Positions 9,268-18,400 of a stretch of 41,873 nucleotides of DNA are shown piece by piece. Made by a program: the position numbers and the translations under genes. The notes beneath the pieces are model-generated. The model saw nothing but the letters and a program-made list of their open reading frames with translations. It searched no databases and was not told the origin of the DNA. Origin of the DNA: Flavobacterium sp. (GTDB lineage: Bacteria; Bacteroidota; Bacteroidia; Flavobacteriales; Flavobacteriaceae); NCBI GenBank assembly GCA_014378065.1, contig JACMOK010000050.1:1-41873 (forward strand), read 5' to 3'. How positions within the stretch are numbered: position 1 is the stretch's first letter; each line of letters begins with the position of its first letter.

Positions 9268-10866
9268 TTAGCCTCTAAGCGATTTGTGTTTTCTTTTTTT
9301 AGTCATTTTGTCTGCCATCAAAAAGGCATTGTAGGCATTGACCATTTTTCCAGATTTAGAGAGTAGTGCCATCGGGCGCTTGTCTTCCGGATTACCTCCA
9401 ACGATTATGTCTCCTGTTACTACATTGCCAGAATCCATGATAATATGCTTCACTTGGCTGGCTGTTAGTTTAGGATAATAGGAACGAATCAGTGCTGCTA
9501 CACCAGCCACATTGGGGGAAGCCATAGAAGTCCCTTGTTCATATTTGTAGGTATTGTTGGGTGTCGTGGCATAAATTTGCACACCAGGCGCAAACACGTC
9601 GACATTGAGTTTTCCGTAGTTTGAAAAATCAGCAATAACGGAGGTGCCATATTCAAAATTTAAAGCCCCCACCGTAATTACATTGTCTGCAAATTCCGTT
9701 TTTTTATCATCCGAATCATTAGGAAAATTATTTTCGACATCGATATCTTTACCATCATTTCCGGCGGCATGAATTATTAAAACATCTTTGCTCTCCGCAT
9801 ATTTTATGGCGTCATACACCCATTGTTTGTGTGGTGAAAAGCTTTTGCCAAAACTGCCATTGATTACTTTAGCACCATTGTCTACGGCATAGCGAATAGC
9901 CAAAGCAATGTCTTTATCGTACTCATCTCCATTAGGAACTGCGCGAACGGCCATAATTTCGACATTGTTGGCAATGCCATCTCCGCCTAGATTGTTATTG
10001 CGTTGTTGGGCGATAATTCCGGCTACATGAGTGCCGTGCAAGGCATCATTTTTGTCGGGACCATACACCACATTATTCCCGTAATATTTGTCATTGATAT
10101 CATCCACCTTATCACCCACCGGTTTTCTACCGTCAAAATCTACGTTTAAGTTATAATTCAACATATCATAAACTTGATTTTTATATTCGGTCAAATCCGA
10201 TTTAAAATCGGGGCCTGCCTGTCCGATGATACTTATCATCACTTGTTTGCTTCGACTTAAGGAAGGGTCAGTAGTTACAATGGCCTTGATGTCTTCCACA
10301 GTATATTTTTCTTTTTTAAGATAATCTGCGATGGCCTTGTCAGCATTAAAAATAAAGTCAACCTGTTGTTTTCCCTGCTGGTTCTGTGCCAGCATTTTAT
10401 CATATTCAATTTTGGCGGCTTTATAAACTTCTGAGCCATCATCGCCTCTTTTCATAATACGGGTCATTTCAAGATTTTCATTGGTAGCGTTTCCAAGAAA
10501 ATTCCATCCATTAATGTCATCTATGTAGCCATTCTTGTCATCGTCAATTCCATTACCGGCGATTTCTTTTTTATTAGTCCAGATCACATTTTTTAAATCC
10601 TCATGTTCAATATCTACCCCAGAATCAACAACCCCTACTATCACTTTTTTTCCTTTTTTGTTTTTTAACAAGTCAGCGTAGACGCGATCGACACTCATCC
10701 CCGGAATGCTGTCTTTGGCCAAATCAAGGTGGCTCCATCTTTTCAGTTGAATTTCGGTAAGTTTGCCTTTTTTACCCGTAAAAGAAGTTGTGCTTTGGGC
10801 ATGAGTTGACGTAGCTAAAGCGAGCGCAGCGCCAATGAACAAATACGATAATCTTATAATTCTCAT
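9268..10866 (-). CDS. Exported S8 family subtilisin-like serine protease
   Basis: The protein has 532 residues with a signal peptide at 1-24. The catalytic triad is complete: D81 in VVDSGVD, H277 in HGTHVAG and S447 in GTSMASP, with the oxyanion asparagine N370 in HAAGN. A roughly 195-residue stretch separates the Asp and His. It starts with an acidic GNGIDDDKNGYIDD segment that resembles a calcium-binding loop and continues with helical sequence, so this is a large insertion compared with subtilisin. The frame is open upstream to 10929, but the ATG at 10866 starts the signal peptide. There is no type IX secretion C-terminal domain: the protein ends soon after the catalytic core with a basic KKRKHKS tail. 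Probably periplasmic or surface-located. Confidence 0.95.
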   Translation of the reverse strand: MRIIRLSYLFIGAALALATSTHAQSTTSFTGKKGKLTEIQLKRWSHLDLAKDSIPGMSVDRVYADLLKNKKGKKVIVGVVDSGVDIEHEDLKNVIWTNKKEIAGNGIDDDKNGYIDDINGWNFLGNATNENLEMTRIMKRGDDGSEVYKAAKIEYDKMLAQNQQGKQQVDFIFNADKAIADYLKKEKYTVEDIKAIVTTDPSLSRSKQVMISIIGQAGPDFKSDLTEYKNQVYDMLNYNLNVDFDGRKPVGDKVDDINDKYYGNNVVYGPDKNDALHGTHVAGIIAQQRNNNLGGDGIANNVEIMAVRAVPNGDEYDKDIALAIRYAVDNGAKVINGSFGKSFSPHKQWVYDAIKYAESKDVLIIHAAGNDGKDIDVENNFPNDSDDKKTEFADNVITVGALNFEYGTSVIADFSNYGKLNVDVFAPGVQIYATTPNNTYKYEQGTSMASPNVAGVAALIRSYYPKLTASQVKHIIMDSGNVVTGDIIVGGNPEDKRPMALLSKSGKMVNAYNAFLMADKMTKKRKHKSLRG

Positions 10867-10970
10867 TTTATTAATTTTAGGTCTGTAAAAATAGTTAGGT
10901 TTTAATAAAATTAAAATAATACTTAACAATACTTTAGTATGCTTACAATTTTCAATTGCAGCTTTAATGC

Positions 10971-11405
10971 TCAGGAAGTACAGTTTTCAATAATCTTCTT
11001 TAAAGTGGCGTTCAAAATTTCTAAGTCATTTTGAGCAATGCCTTGCAGTGCTGTTCGCCGATTTTGCAGCACCAATTCATAGACTTTTTCTATAATCAAC
11101 TTACCTGAAGCAGTTACTTTTAAGTGTGATTTTCTGCGGTCTTTGGGGTGGATCAATCTTTCGAGATAGTTCGATTTGACGAGCAATTCAATAATTCGGG
11201 TCACCGATGCATTGTCCTTAAACACTTTGGCGGCAATTTCTTGTTGGGAAATACCTGAGTTTTCCAATACACATTTAACAATCAGCCATTGGTCTACCGA
11301 GATTTTACAGCCATTGGCTTTAAGCTGTTTTTGAGAATACATACGGTAGGTACGAATGGCCTTATCAAGGGTATAAAAATTAATGCTTTCGAAAACTTCC
11401 ATCAT
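10971..11405 (-). CDS. MarR family transcriptional regulator
   Basis: This 144-residue protein has the MarR layout: an N-terminal dimerisation helix, then a winged helix at about 35-105 with GISQQEIAAKVFKDNASVTRIIELL as the helix-turn-helix and LIHPKDRRKSHLKVTASG as the wing. MarR proteins usually repress nearby or their own genes and release DNA on binding a small ligand. Two adjacent ATG codons at 11405 and 11402 are the likely starts, since a TATATTTG promoter lies just upstream and would exclude the longer TTG-started frame to 11456. A candidate operator overlaps that promoter region. The lactonase-like gene upstream on the same strand is a plausible target. The ligand is unknown. Confidence 0.9.
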   Translation of the reverse strand: MMEVFESINFYTLDKAIRTYRMYSQKQLKANGCKISVDQWLIVKCVLENSGISQQEIAAKVFKDNASVTRIIELLVKSNYLERLIHPKDRRKSHLKVTASGKLIIEKVYELVLQNRRTALQGIAQNDLEILNATLKKIIENCTS

Positions 11406-11419
11406 AAATCTTTTTACTT

Positions 11420-11427
11420 CAAATATA
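11420..11427 (-). promoter_or_regulatory. -7 promoter element of the MarR gene
   Basis: On the minus strand the sequence reads TATATTTG, a full match to the Bacteroidota TAnnTTTG element. Transcription would begin about 7 nt downstream, giving a leader of under 15 nt before the ATG codons at 11405 and 11402. This element decides the start choice for the regulator. Confidence 0.5.
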
Positions 11428-11444
11428 AAAAGAGATATCAATGT

Positions 11445-11456
11445 TTGATACATCAA
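11445..11456. promoter_or_regulatory. Candidate MarR operator palindrome
   Basis: TTGATACATCAA has 5-bp arms separated by two bases and lies 17 nt upstream of the -7 element, overlapping the region where the -33 contact should be. MarR family operators are often AT-rich palindromes with TTG/CAA ends, so autorepression is plausible. This is inference from position and symmetry only. Confidence 0.35.
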
Positions 11457-11503
11457 TCATTAATATTTTCAAAAAAGGAAAGATTTAATAAGTTAGCGGA
11501 CGC

Positions 11504-12367
11504 TTAATTATCAAAAACAGCCTCACATGAAAACGTATCCTTTTGCCTGACTCCCTTATCTGTACGCTCTACCGTAATGATTTGATTGTGGGCATCATGT
11601 TCAAGCATCAAATAATAATTATTGTCGGCTGCTGCAGCCAAAAATCTTTCTTTTTCGGGCAATGTTAAAAGTGGTCGGGTATCGTATCCCATTACATACG
11701 GCAACGGAATATGTCCGGCAGTCGGCAATAAATCAGCCATGAAGCAAATTGTTTTGTCTTGATACTGAATTTGCGGAATCATCATTTTTTCGGTATGGCC
11801 GTTTACGAAGAAAATTCCGAAACCCAATTCCGAAGTCGAAAGAAAATCTCGGTCGGCACTTTTTATAAAATGGAGTTGTCCGCTTTCTTGTATCGGTAAA
11901 ATATTTTCAGACAAAAAGGATGCCTTCTCTCTTGGGTTGGGATGGGTTGCCCAGTTCCAATGATTTTGGTTGCTCCAGAATCGCGCATTTTTAAAGGCGA
12001 TTTCATACCCTGTTTTGTTTTTATTCCATTGTACACTGCCGCCACAGTGGTCAAAATGCAAATGTGTCATAAAGACATCGGTAATGTCATCGCGGTGAAA
12101 ACCATACTTTGCAAGCGATTTGTCTATTGAATCGGTACCCCAAAGGGAATAATAACCAAAAAATTTTTCAGATTGTTTGTTTCCCATGCCAGTATCAATC
12201 AAAATCAAACGGCCGTCATCCTCAATTAAAAGACACCGTGCAGCAATATCGATTAAGTTATTTGCGTCGGCCGGATTGGTTTTATTCCAAATTGTTTTCG
12301 GAACTACACCAAACATGGCACCACCGTCTAATTTAAAATTGCCGCTTTCTACAGGGTAAAGTTTCAT
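11504..12367 (-). CDS. Metallo-beta-lactamase-fold hydrolase, lactonase-like
   Basis: The protein has 287 residues. The zinc-binding motif THLHFDHCGG supplies H102, H104, D106 and H107, preceded by the strand LILIDTGMG. Further ligand candidates are the histidine in VNGHTE and the aspartate in CFMADLLP. The N-terminal GNFKLDGGAMFGVVPK segment resembles the N-acyl-homoserine-lactone lactonase-like subgroup (AidC/YtnP type), as far as I can judge by memory. There is no signal peptide, so it should be cytoplasmic. It lies 98 nt upstream of the marR start and on the same strand, which may make it a regulated partner. It could equally hydrolyse another ester or lactone. The fold is certain; the substrate is not. 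Confidence 0.9.
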   Translation of the reverse strand: MKLYPVESGNFKLDGGAMFGVVPKTIWNKTNPADANNLIDIAARCLLIEDDGRLILIDTGMGNKQSEKFFGYYSLWGTDSIDKSLAKYGFHRDDITDVFMTHLHFDHCGGSVQWNKNKTGYEIAFKNARFWSNQNHWNWATHPNPREKASFLSENILPIQESGQLHFIKSADRDFLSTSELGFGIFFVNGHTEKMMIPQIQYQDKTICFMADLLPTAGHIPLPYVMGYDTRPLLTLPEKERFLAAAADNNYYLMLEHDAHNQIITVERTDKGVRQKDTFSCEAVFDN

Positions 12368-12418
12368 TTTTTATTTAAATTCAAATTTGCTGCAATTTAG
12401 GGGTTTAATTCAATTTAC

Positions 12419-12434
12419 TACGTTTTATAACGTA
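12419..12434. repeat. 16-nt palindrome upstream of the lactonase-like gene
   Basis: TACGTT-TTAT-AACGTA is a perfect 6-bp inverted repeat around four bases. It lies about 50 nt upstream of the lactonase-like gene start, a position suitable for a regulator binding site. There is no sequence match to the TTGATACATCAA palindrome near marR, so a different regulator, or chance, is possible. Confidence 0.35.
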
Positions 12435-12731
12435 TTTTAGAATTGTTTTATAATTTTTAACTCGTTGCGTGAAGTTACATGATTTGTGTTTTAAGCTGAA
12501 TCGTTGATGGACAAATACTCTAAATCTGTAGCTAAAACTTAATCAGCGATTTGTTGTTTAATGTTTTTAAAAAATGAACATTGTAAACACTCGCTTTAAT
12601 AATACCCAACGAATGAAAAACTCCTGAAACAGAAGACTGCGTGAAGCTTACATCGATAAAATTAATTGGTCTGTGAAGCGGATAACTTAAAAGATTTAAA
12701 TTTAGGAATACGAAATAAAATGACAGATGGT

Positions 12732-12755
12732 ATCGAGGGTAAAATTACCCTCGAT
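12732..12755. repeat. 24-nt hairpin palindrome in decayed region
   Basis: ATCGAGGGTA pairs perfectly with TACCCTCGAT around a 4-nt AAAT loop. It has no T-run on either side, so a factor-independent terminator is doubtful. It could be a protein-binding palindrome, a remnant of a mobile element end, or an old terminator. Confidence 0.55.
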
Positions 12756-12839
12756 CATTATTCTCAATAGGCACCCGCAACATCTGTGTATACTTTATTT
12801 TTATGTTGAATAAAAAACAAAAACAATTTACGCGATAGA

Positions 12840-13259
12840 ATGATACTTTTTTTCACATCCTACTTAATTGATGATGAGTGCAGTGTTAGGGCTAAGTTTT
12901 TAACCAAATTAGAACGTCCTCATGAAACAGGAATATCTTTTCCCTCTGGACATACTTCAACCGTTTTTGCGGGAGCAGCTTTTTTGTGGCAAGAATATAA
13001 CGATGTTTATGTTTGGTCTGGAATATCTGAATATATTGCAGCCACCGGCACAAGTTTTTTCAGAATTTACAACAACAAACACTGGCTGACTGATGCTGCG
13101 GGTGCTGGAATCTGAATTTTAACAACCAAAGCGACTTACTGGATTTTCCCCACTGTGGATAAACATATTTAAAATCCAAAAAATATGATTACAGGAATGA
13201 TGACTCCATTTTACAACGGCAGACAAATGGGCTTAGGCATGATTTTGAATTTCAGATAA
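12840..13259 (+). pseudogene. PAP2 superfamily phosphatase, 5'-truncated with two in-frame stops
   Basis: The frame carries all three signature parts of the type 2 phosphatidic acid phosphatase/haloperoxidase family: KLERP (for KxxxxxxRP), PSGHTST (for PSGH) and FRIYNNKHWLTD (for SRxxxxxHxxxD). The conserved N-terminal region is missing. After GAGI a TGA at 13113 interrupts the frame where a glycine is expected, and a TAA follows at 13170. The same frame then continues through FYNGRQMGLG to a natural end at 13257-13259, so no frameshift is needed. This indicates inactivation by point mutations plus loss of the 5' end. In its active form it would dephosphorylate lipid phosphates at the membrane. 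A product of the first 91 codons alone would lack the C-terminal part and is unlikely to work. Confidence 0.85.
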
Positions 13260-13296
13260 CAATGGAAAATATATTTATATAGTGTAGTTTTATACA

Positions 13297-14535
13297 ATGA
13301 AATTAAAGATAATTTTCACGCTTGTTTTATTTAGTGTTAAGTCTTTTTCGCAAGAAAGGGACTTACGGTTTTATGTAGAAAAAGCACAAAACAATTCGCC
13401 TTTGCTTAAAGATTTAACCAGTCAAATTAAATCGAATTCCATAGATAGTTTGTTGAATATAGCCAATTATAAGCCTCAAATTACAGCAAACTTAAATGCA
13501 AATTATGCTCCGGTTTTAAATGGGTTTGGATATGACGTCGCTTTGAGCAATGGACAAACTATTTCTGGATTAGTAGGTGTAAATAAAAAAATAGTTGGTA
13601 AAAGCCAAATCAATTCGCAAGCGGAGAGTTTTCACTTGTTGAGCGCATCGATTGTATTCAGTAAAAAGATAGCAGTAAAAGATGTCAATAAATTAATTAC
13701 TGCCCAGTACATTACCGCCTCGGGAAATGCCGAACAAATAATCTACAATCAAAAAATGGCAATGTTACTCAAAGACGAAGCTGCCATTCTTAAGAAGTTG
13801 ACCCAAAATTCAATATATAAGCAAACCGACTATTTGGTTTTCCTTTCTACCATGAAGCAGCAGGAATTGCAAGTGTTACAATTAAAGCAGCAATATCAAA
13901 ATGATGTTGGATTGCTCAATTATTTGTCGGGAGAAACCGATACCACTTTCGTGCATTTAATGAACCCCGATATTACACTGATAACAACCCAATCTGCTGA
14001 CAAAAGTGTATTTGCAAAACAATTTGAAGTGGATAGTCTAAAAATTCTCAACCAAAATACATTGATTGATAATGGGTATAAACCTTCGCTATCCCTATTG
14101 GGAGATGCCGGCTACTGGTCAAGTCTTTCTTATGAAGCCCATAAAAATTTCGGGTTTAGTTTTGGTTTGGGTTTGTCAATTCCAATTTATGATGGCAATA
14201 AAAAAACTTTAATGCATCAAAAGAATGAATTGGCATTGGCTACTAATTTTGCAAAGAAAGTTAATTTCAATAAACAGTACCAACAACAACTGTTGATGCT
14301 AAATCAGAAATTAAAACAAACTGTTGAAATTGAAAAGCAGTTGCAATCGCAACTTCAAATTGTCGATGCCCTGATTGAAGCCAATAAAAAATTACTGCTG
14401 ACAGGCGATGCGCAAATAACCGATTTTGTTATTGCTGTTGGTAGTGTGATAACTATAAATAATACTATTTCGCAAAATAAAATCAATAAACTTCAACTTA
14501 TTAATGAAATCAATTATTGGAGCTCAAATGACTAA
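13297..14535 (+). CDS. TolC family outer membrane efflux protein
   Basis: The protein has 412 residues, typical of the outer membrane factor family, with a signal peptide at 1-19 ending FSQ. The rest is mainly long polar helices with heptad-like leucines (for example LQVLQLKQQYQNDVGLLNYL) and two amphipathic strand regions (near 60-85 and 265-300, the latter GFSFGLGLSIPIYDG, a common TolC family strand). It should form the trimeric channel through the outer membrane and periplasm. It is the first gene of a three-gene RND operon, and its stop overlaps a possible start for the adaptor. No TAnnTTTG element was found upstream, and the DNA before it is the PAP2 pseudogene. Confidence 0.9.
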   Translation: MKLKIIFTLVLFSVKSFSQERDLRFYVEKAQNNSPLLKDLTSQIKSNSIDSLLNIANYKPQITANLNANYAPVLNGFGYDVALSNGQTISGLVGVNKKIVGKSQINSQAESFHLLSASIVFSKKIAVKDVNKLITAQYITASGNAEQIIYNQKMAMLLKDEAAILKKLTQNSIYKQTDYLVFLSTMKQQELQVLQLKQQYQNDVGLLNYLSGETDTTFVHLMNPDITLITTQSADKSVFAKQFEVDSLKILNQNTLIDNGYKPSLSLLGDAGYWSSLSYEAHKNFGFSFGLGLSIPIYDGNKKTLMHQKNELALATNFAKKVNFNKQYQQQLLMLNQKLKQTVEIEKQLQSQLQIVDALIEANKKLLLTGDAQITDFVIAVGSVITINNTISQNKINKLQLINEINYWSSND

Positions 14536-14539
14536 TGCC

Positions 14540-15454
14540 ATGAAGAAATCTATTCTATATTTTATTCTAATTATTATCGTTGTTATTTCCTGCAAAGAGG
14601 CTACAATAGCCGAAAAACCCTTTGACACCAGCGTTCCTGTAACTTTAACCACAATTGATACTTCGGGAATCGAAAGTTATGTCGATCTTAACGCAACAGC
14701 AACATATTTAATAAAAAACACGATCAAAGCCAATGCAACCGGTTATCTAAATTCGGTAAATGTTGCGGTAAATGATTTTGTAACTAATGGAAAGCAGTTG
14801 TTTTCAATCAAAACTCGTGAGGCGAAAGTGTTAGGAAACACCATAAATAAAATAGATCCTACACTTAACTTTGGCGGTGCCATTCGGGTGTGTTCTAACA
14901 CTAACGGAATTGTAACGATGGTCAACGTGCAGCAAGGCGATTATGTTCAGGATGGTGATGCTTTAATAACTATAAATGATGCTAAAAGTTTTGCTATACT
15001 CTTGAGTTTGCCCTATGAATTAAAAAACTATATCACCGCCGGGCAACAACTGACTGTTACTTTACCTGATGCCACAAGAAGAACAGCCAATGTTCAAAAA
15101 TTTTCACCAACGGTTGACGCTACTTCACAAACGCAAAATGTAGTTTTAAAAATAAACGGCAAACAAGATATTCCTGAAAATCTTATTGTAAAAGTTAGAA
15201 TAAATAAAGCGTCAAATTCTAAAACAATAACGTTACCAAAATCGGCTGTTTTAAGTGACGAAACAGAAACAAATTTTTGGATTATGAAAATGATAAACGC
15301 CAATACCGCTGTAAAAATCCCTATTAAAAAAGGAATTCAAACCGAAGATAAAATTGAAATCTTATCGCCGGTTTTAACCAATAAAGACCAGATTTTGCTA
15401 ACGGGAAATTATGGGGTAGCTGATACGATTAAGGTAAAAGTGATTAAAAACTAA
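14540..15454 (+). CDS. RND efflux periplasmic adaptor lipoprotein
   Basis: This membrane fusion protein should join the inner-membrane pump to the outer-membrane channel. The ATG at 14540 starts a lipoprotein signal ending in VISC, giving 304 residues. An alternative ATG at 14528 would add four residues and overlap the TolC stop. Lipoyl half-motifs are seen near 55-75 (ATGYLNSVNVAVNDFV) and 120-135 (NGIVTMVNVQQGDYV). Only about 40 residues lie between them, and they do not look like the long helical hairpin that normally touches TolC. A beta-barrel domain (LLSLPYELKNYI) and a membrane-proximal domain follow. The position between tolC-like and RND pump genes makes the role clear. The missing hairpin is unusual. 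Confidence 0.88.
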   Translation: MKKSILYFILIIIVVISCKEATIAEKPFDTSVPVTLTTIDTSGIESYVDLNATATYLIKNTIKANATGYLNSVNVAVNDFVTNGKQLFSIKTREAKVLGNTINKIDPTLNFGGAIRVCSNTNGIVTMVNVQQGDYVQDGDALITINDAKSFAILLSLPYELKNYITAGQQLTVTLPDATRRTANVQKFSPTVDATSQTQNVVLKINGKQDIPENLIVKVRINKASNSKTITLPKSAVLSDETETNFWIMKMINANTAVKIPIKKGIQTEDKIEILSPVLTNKDQILLTGNYGVADTIKVKVIKN

Positions 15455-15459
15455 TTGTA

Positions 15460-18400
15460 ATGAACAACTTTTTTGTAAAACATAAAAACGGTTTAAGTGC
15501 TATTATCTTTCTAATTGTTTTGGGAGGTTTTTTTGCATATTCAAAAATGCAAACGAGTTTATTTCCAGAAATTACTTTTCCAAAAATAAAAATCATTGCC
15601 GATGCGGGACAACAACCCATAGACAAAATGATGATTACGGTTACCAAACCCCTTGAAAATGCCATTAAAAAAGTTCAGGATTTAAAAACTGTTCGCAGTA
15701 CAACCAGTCGTGGGAGTTGCGAAATTTCAGCTTTTATCGACTGGAAATCGGATATCGATCTAAGCAAAACCAGAATAGAAGCTCAAATTAATCAAATTAA
15801 AAACGATTTACCGCCAGATACGCAAATTACGGTGGAAAAAATGAACCCCTCTATTCTTCCAGTTATTGGTTATGCAATTGAAGGTAAAGGGAAATCGGCG
15901 ATTGAGTTAAAAAAAATTGCCAATTTTACCATCAAGCCATTTCTTTCGCAAATTGACGGCGTTTCAGAAATCCGCATTATTGGAGGTAAAGAAAAAGAAT
16001 ATTGGTTGTCATTAGATTTTAATAAAATGACGGCGCTTAAAATAACACCAAATGCCATTTCGCAAGTTTTAAGTCAAACTAATTTTATAAAATCAAACGG
16101 CTATTTATCTGATTATCGTTATTTGTATTTAACCATAACCGATGCGCAAGTTGATCAAAAAGACGAACTTGAAAATTTAGTTATCAGTAACAACGGAAAG
16201 GGAATTGTTACGATAAAAGACATCGCTACTGTTGAAATCAAGGAAGCCAAGGAGTATATAAAAGTCAATGCCAATGGCAAGGAAAGTATATTGGTAGCTG
16301 TCATCAAACAACCCAATTCTAATTTGATTTCGCTGACCGATGCGATGAATTCTAAATTGGAAGATTTAAAAAAAATACTTCCAAGCGGTATCAAAATAAC
16401 GCCTTATTATCAGCAAGCTACGTTTGTCAATGATGCCGTTAAAAGCGTTGCCGATAGTTTATTAATCGGATTATTGTTAGCTATAATTGTTGCGGTTTTG
16501 TTTCTTAAATCTGTCAAAGCCAGCGCCACTATTCTGATAACGATTCCGGTAACGTTAGGGTTAACGCTTATCGTTTTGTATCTCACAGGAGGAACGTTTA
16601 ACATTATGACTTTGGGTGCTATTGCTGCTGCTTTGGGACTGATTATAGATGATGCGATCGTGGTCGTTGAACAAATTCACAGAACACACGAGGAACATCC
16701 TGACGAAGCAACAGTGACCCTTTTGCAAAAAGCGATTCACTATTTATTTCCTGCAATGGTGGGTTCATCCATTAGTACCATCGTGATTTTTTTTCCTTTT
16801 ATTTTGATGAGTGGGGTTGCGGGCGCCTATTTCAAAGTGTTGACTGACACCATGATTATTACTTTGGTTTGCTCATTCTTTGTTACTTGGTTGTTGCTGC
16901 CGGTGGTTTATTTGTTGCTTTCAAAAAAAGAAAGAGTAAGTTCTGAAAAACAAGAAACGGCCGAAATACATGAGGTGAAAACCCAACGGTGGGTTGCCTA
17001 CTTTATTGAAAAACCTATTATCAGTGTTGTATTTTGTGTGGTTTTATTACTTTCTGTCTTTATCATTTTACCCAATTTACAAACAGGCTTTCTACCAGAA
17101 ATGGACGAAGGAAGTGTTATTTTGGATTATCAAAGTCCACCCGGGACTTCACTTGAAGAAACTGATAGAATGTTGACAGAAGTCGAAAAAATAATTATAA
17201 AAATTCCCGAAGTCGAAGCTTACAGTAGAAGGACCGGAACTCAAATGGGGTTTTTTATAACCGAACCCAATCGCGGCGATTATCTGATTCAATTAAAAAA
17301 AGACAGAAGCAAAACAAGTAACGATGTAATTGACGAAATCAGAGCTAAAGTAGAAGCCACACAACCTGCATTGCGTATTGATTTTGGTCAAGTTATAGGC
17401 GACATGTTGGGAGATTTAATGAGTTCGGTTTCGCCAATCGAAGTAAAAGTTTATGGTAACAACCAAGCTGAATTACAAAAAATAGCCAAAGAAGTTACCG
17501 TCATCGTTCAAAAAGTAAAAGGGACTGCTGATGTTTTTGATGGTATTGTTTTGGCGGGACCAGCCGTAAATATCGAGCCCAATTATACACAATTGGCACA
17601 ATATGGAATAACACCCATCGATTTGCAATTTCAAATGCAAACAGCACTAGAAGGAAACATTGTAGGCAGTTTGCTAGAAAATGAAAAGCAAATACCCATC
17701 CGATTGATTTATGCCAATGGTCAGAAGCGAAGTTTGGAGGACATCAAACAACTCAAAATATTTTTACCCAACGGACAATCTATACCTATTTCGAGTTTGG
17801 TTACAATTTCTGTCCAAAAGGGTGTTGCCGAAATTGAGCGTGAAAATCTTCAAATGATGGATGTCGTGACCGGACGATTGGATAACCGGGATTTGGGAAG
17901 TGTCATGCAAGAAATTCAGACTAAAATTACCCAAGATATTCACTTGCCAAGTGGTTATTATATTGAATATGCAGGAGCTTACAAAGACCAGCAGCAATCT
18001 TTTAAAGAATTACTACTCATTTTAATAGCCTCATCCTTGTTGATTTTTGGTGTTATTTTATTTTTGTTTAGAGATTTTCGAATTGCTGTATTGATTCTTT
18101 TAATTTCTGTGCTGGGCATCTCAGGAAGTTACATATTGCTCTTTATCACCGGCACTCCATTAAACGTCGGAAGTTACACTGGTATTATTATGATTGTCGG
18201 TATCATATCAGAAAATGCCATTTTTACTTTTCTGCAATTTAGAGAAACTTTTAAATTAACACGAAACTTACACCAATCTGTAATCTATTCCATTTCAACA
18301 CGACTGCGTCCAAAATTAATGACCGCATTGGGAGCTATAATTGCGCTTTTGCCATTAGCAATCGGAATTGGCACAGGTTCAGAATTGCATCAACCCTTAG

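Larger units (their letters stand above)
12368..12839. other. Gene-free, probably decayed intergenic region
   Basis: These 472 bases hold no supportable coding frame. The reading frames are broken by many stops. I see two clear palindromes (12419-12434 and 12732-12755) and short outer arms ACAGATG/CATCTGT at 12723-12729 and 12781-12787. The missing N-terminal part of the neighbouring PAP2 pseudogene would be expected here, but I cannot recognise it. No tRNA or insertion sequence end was seen. Confidence 0.5.
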
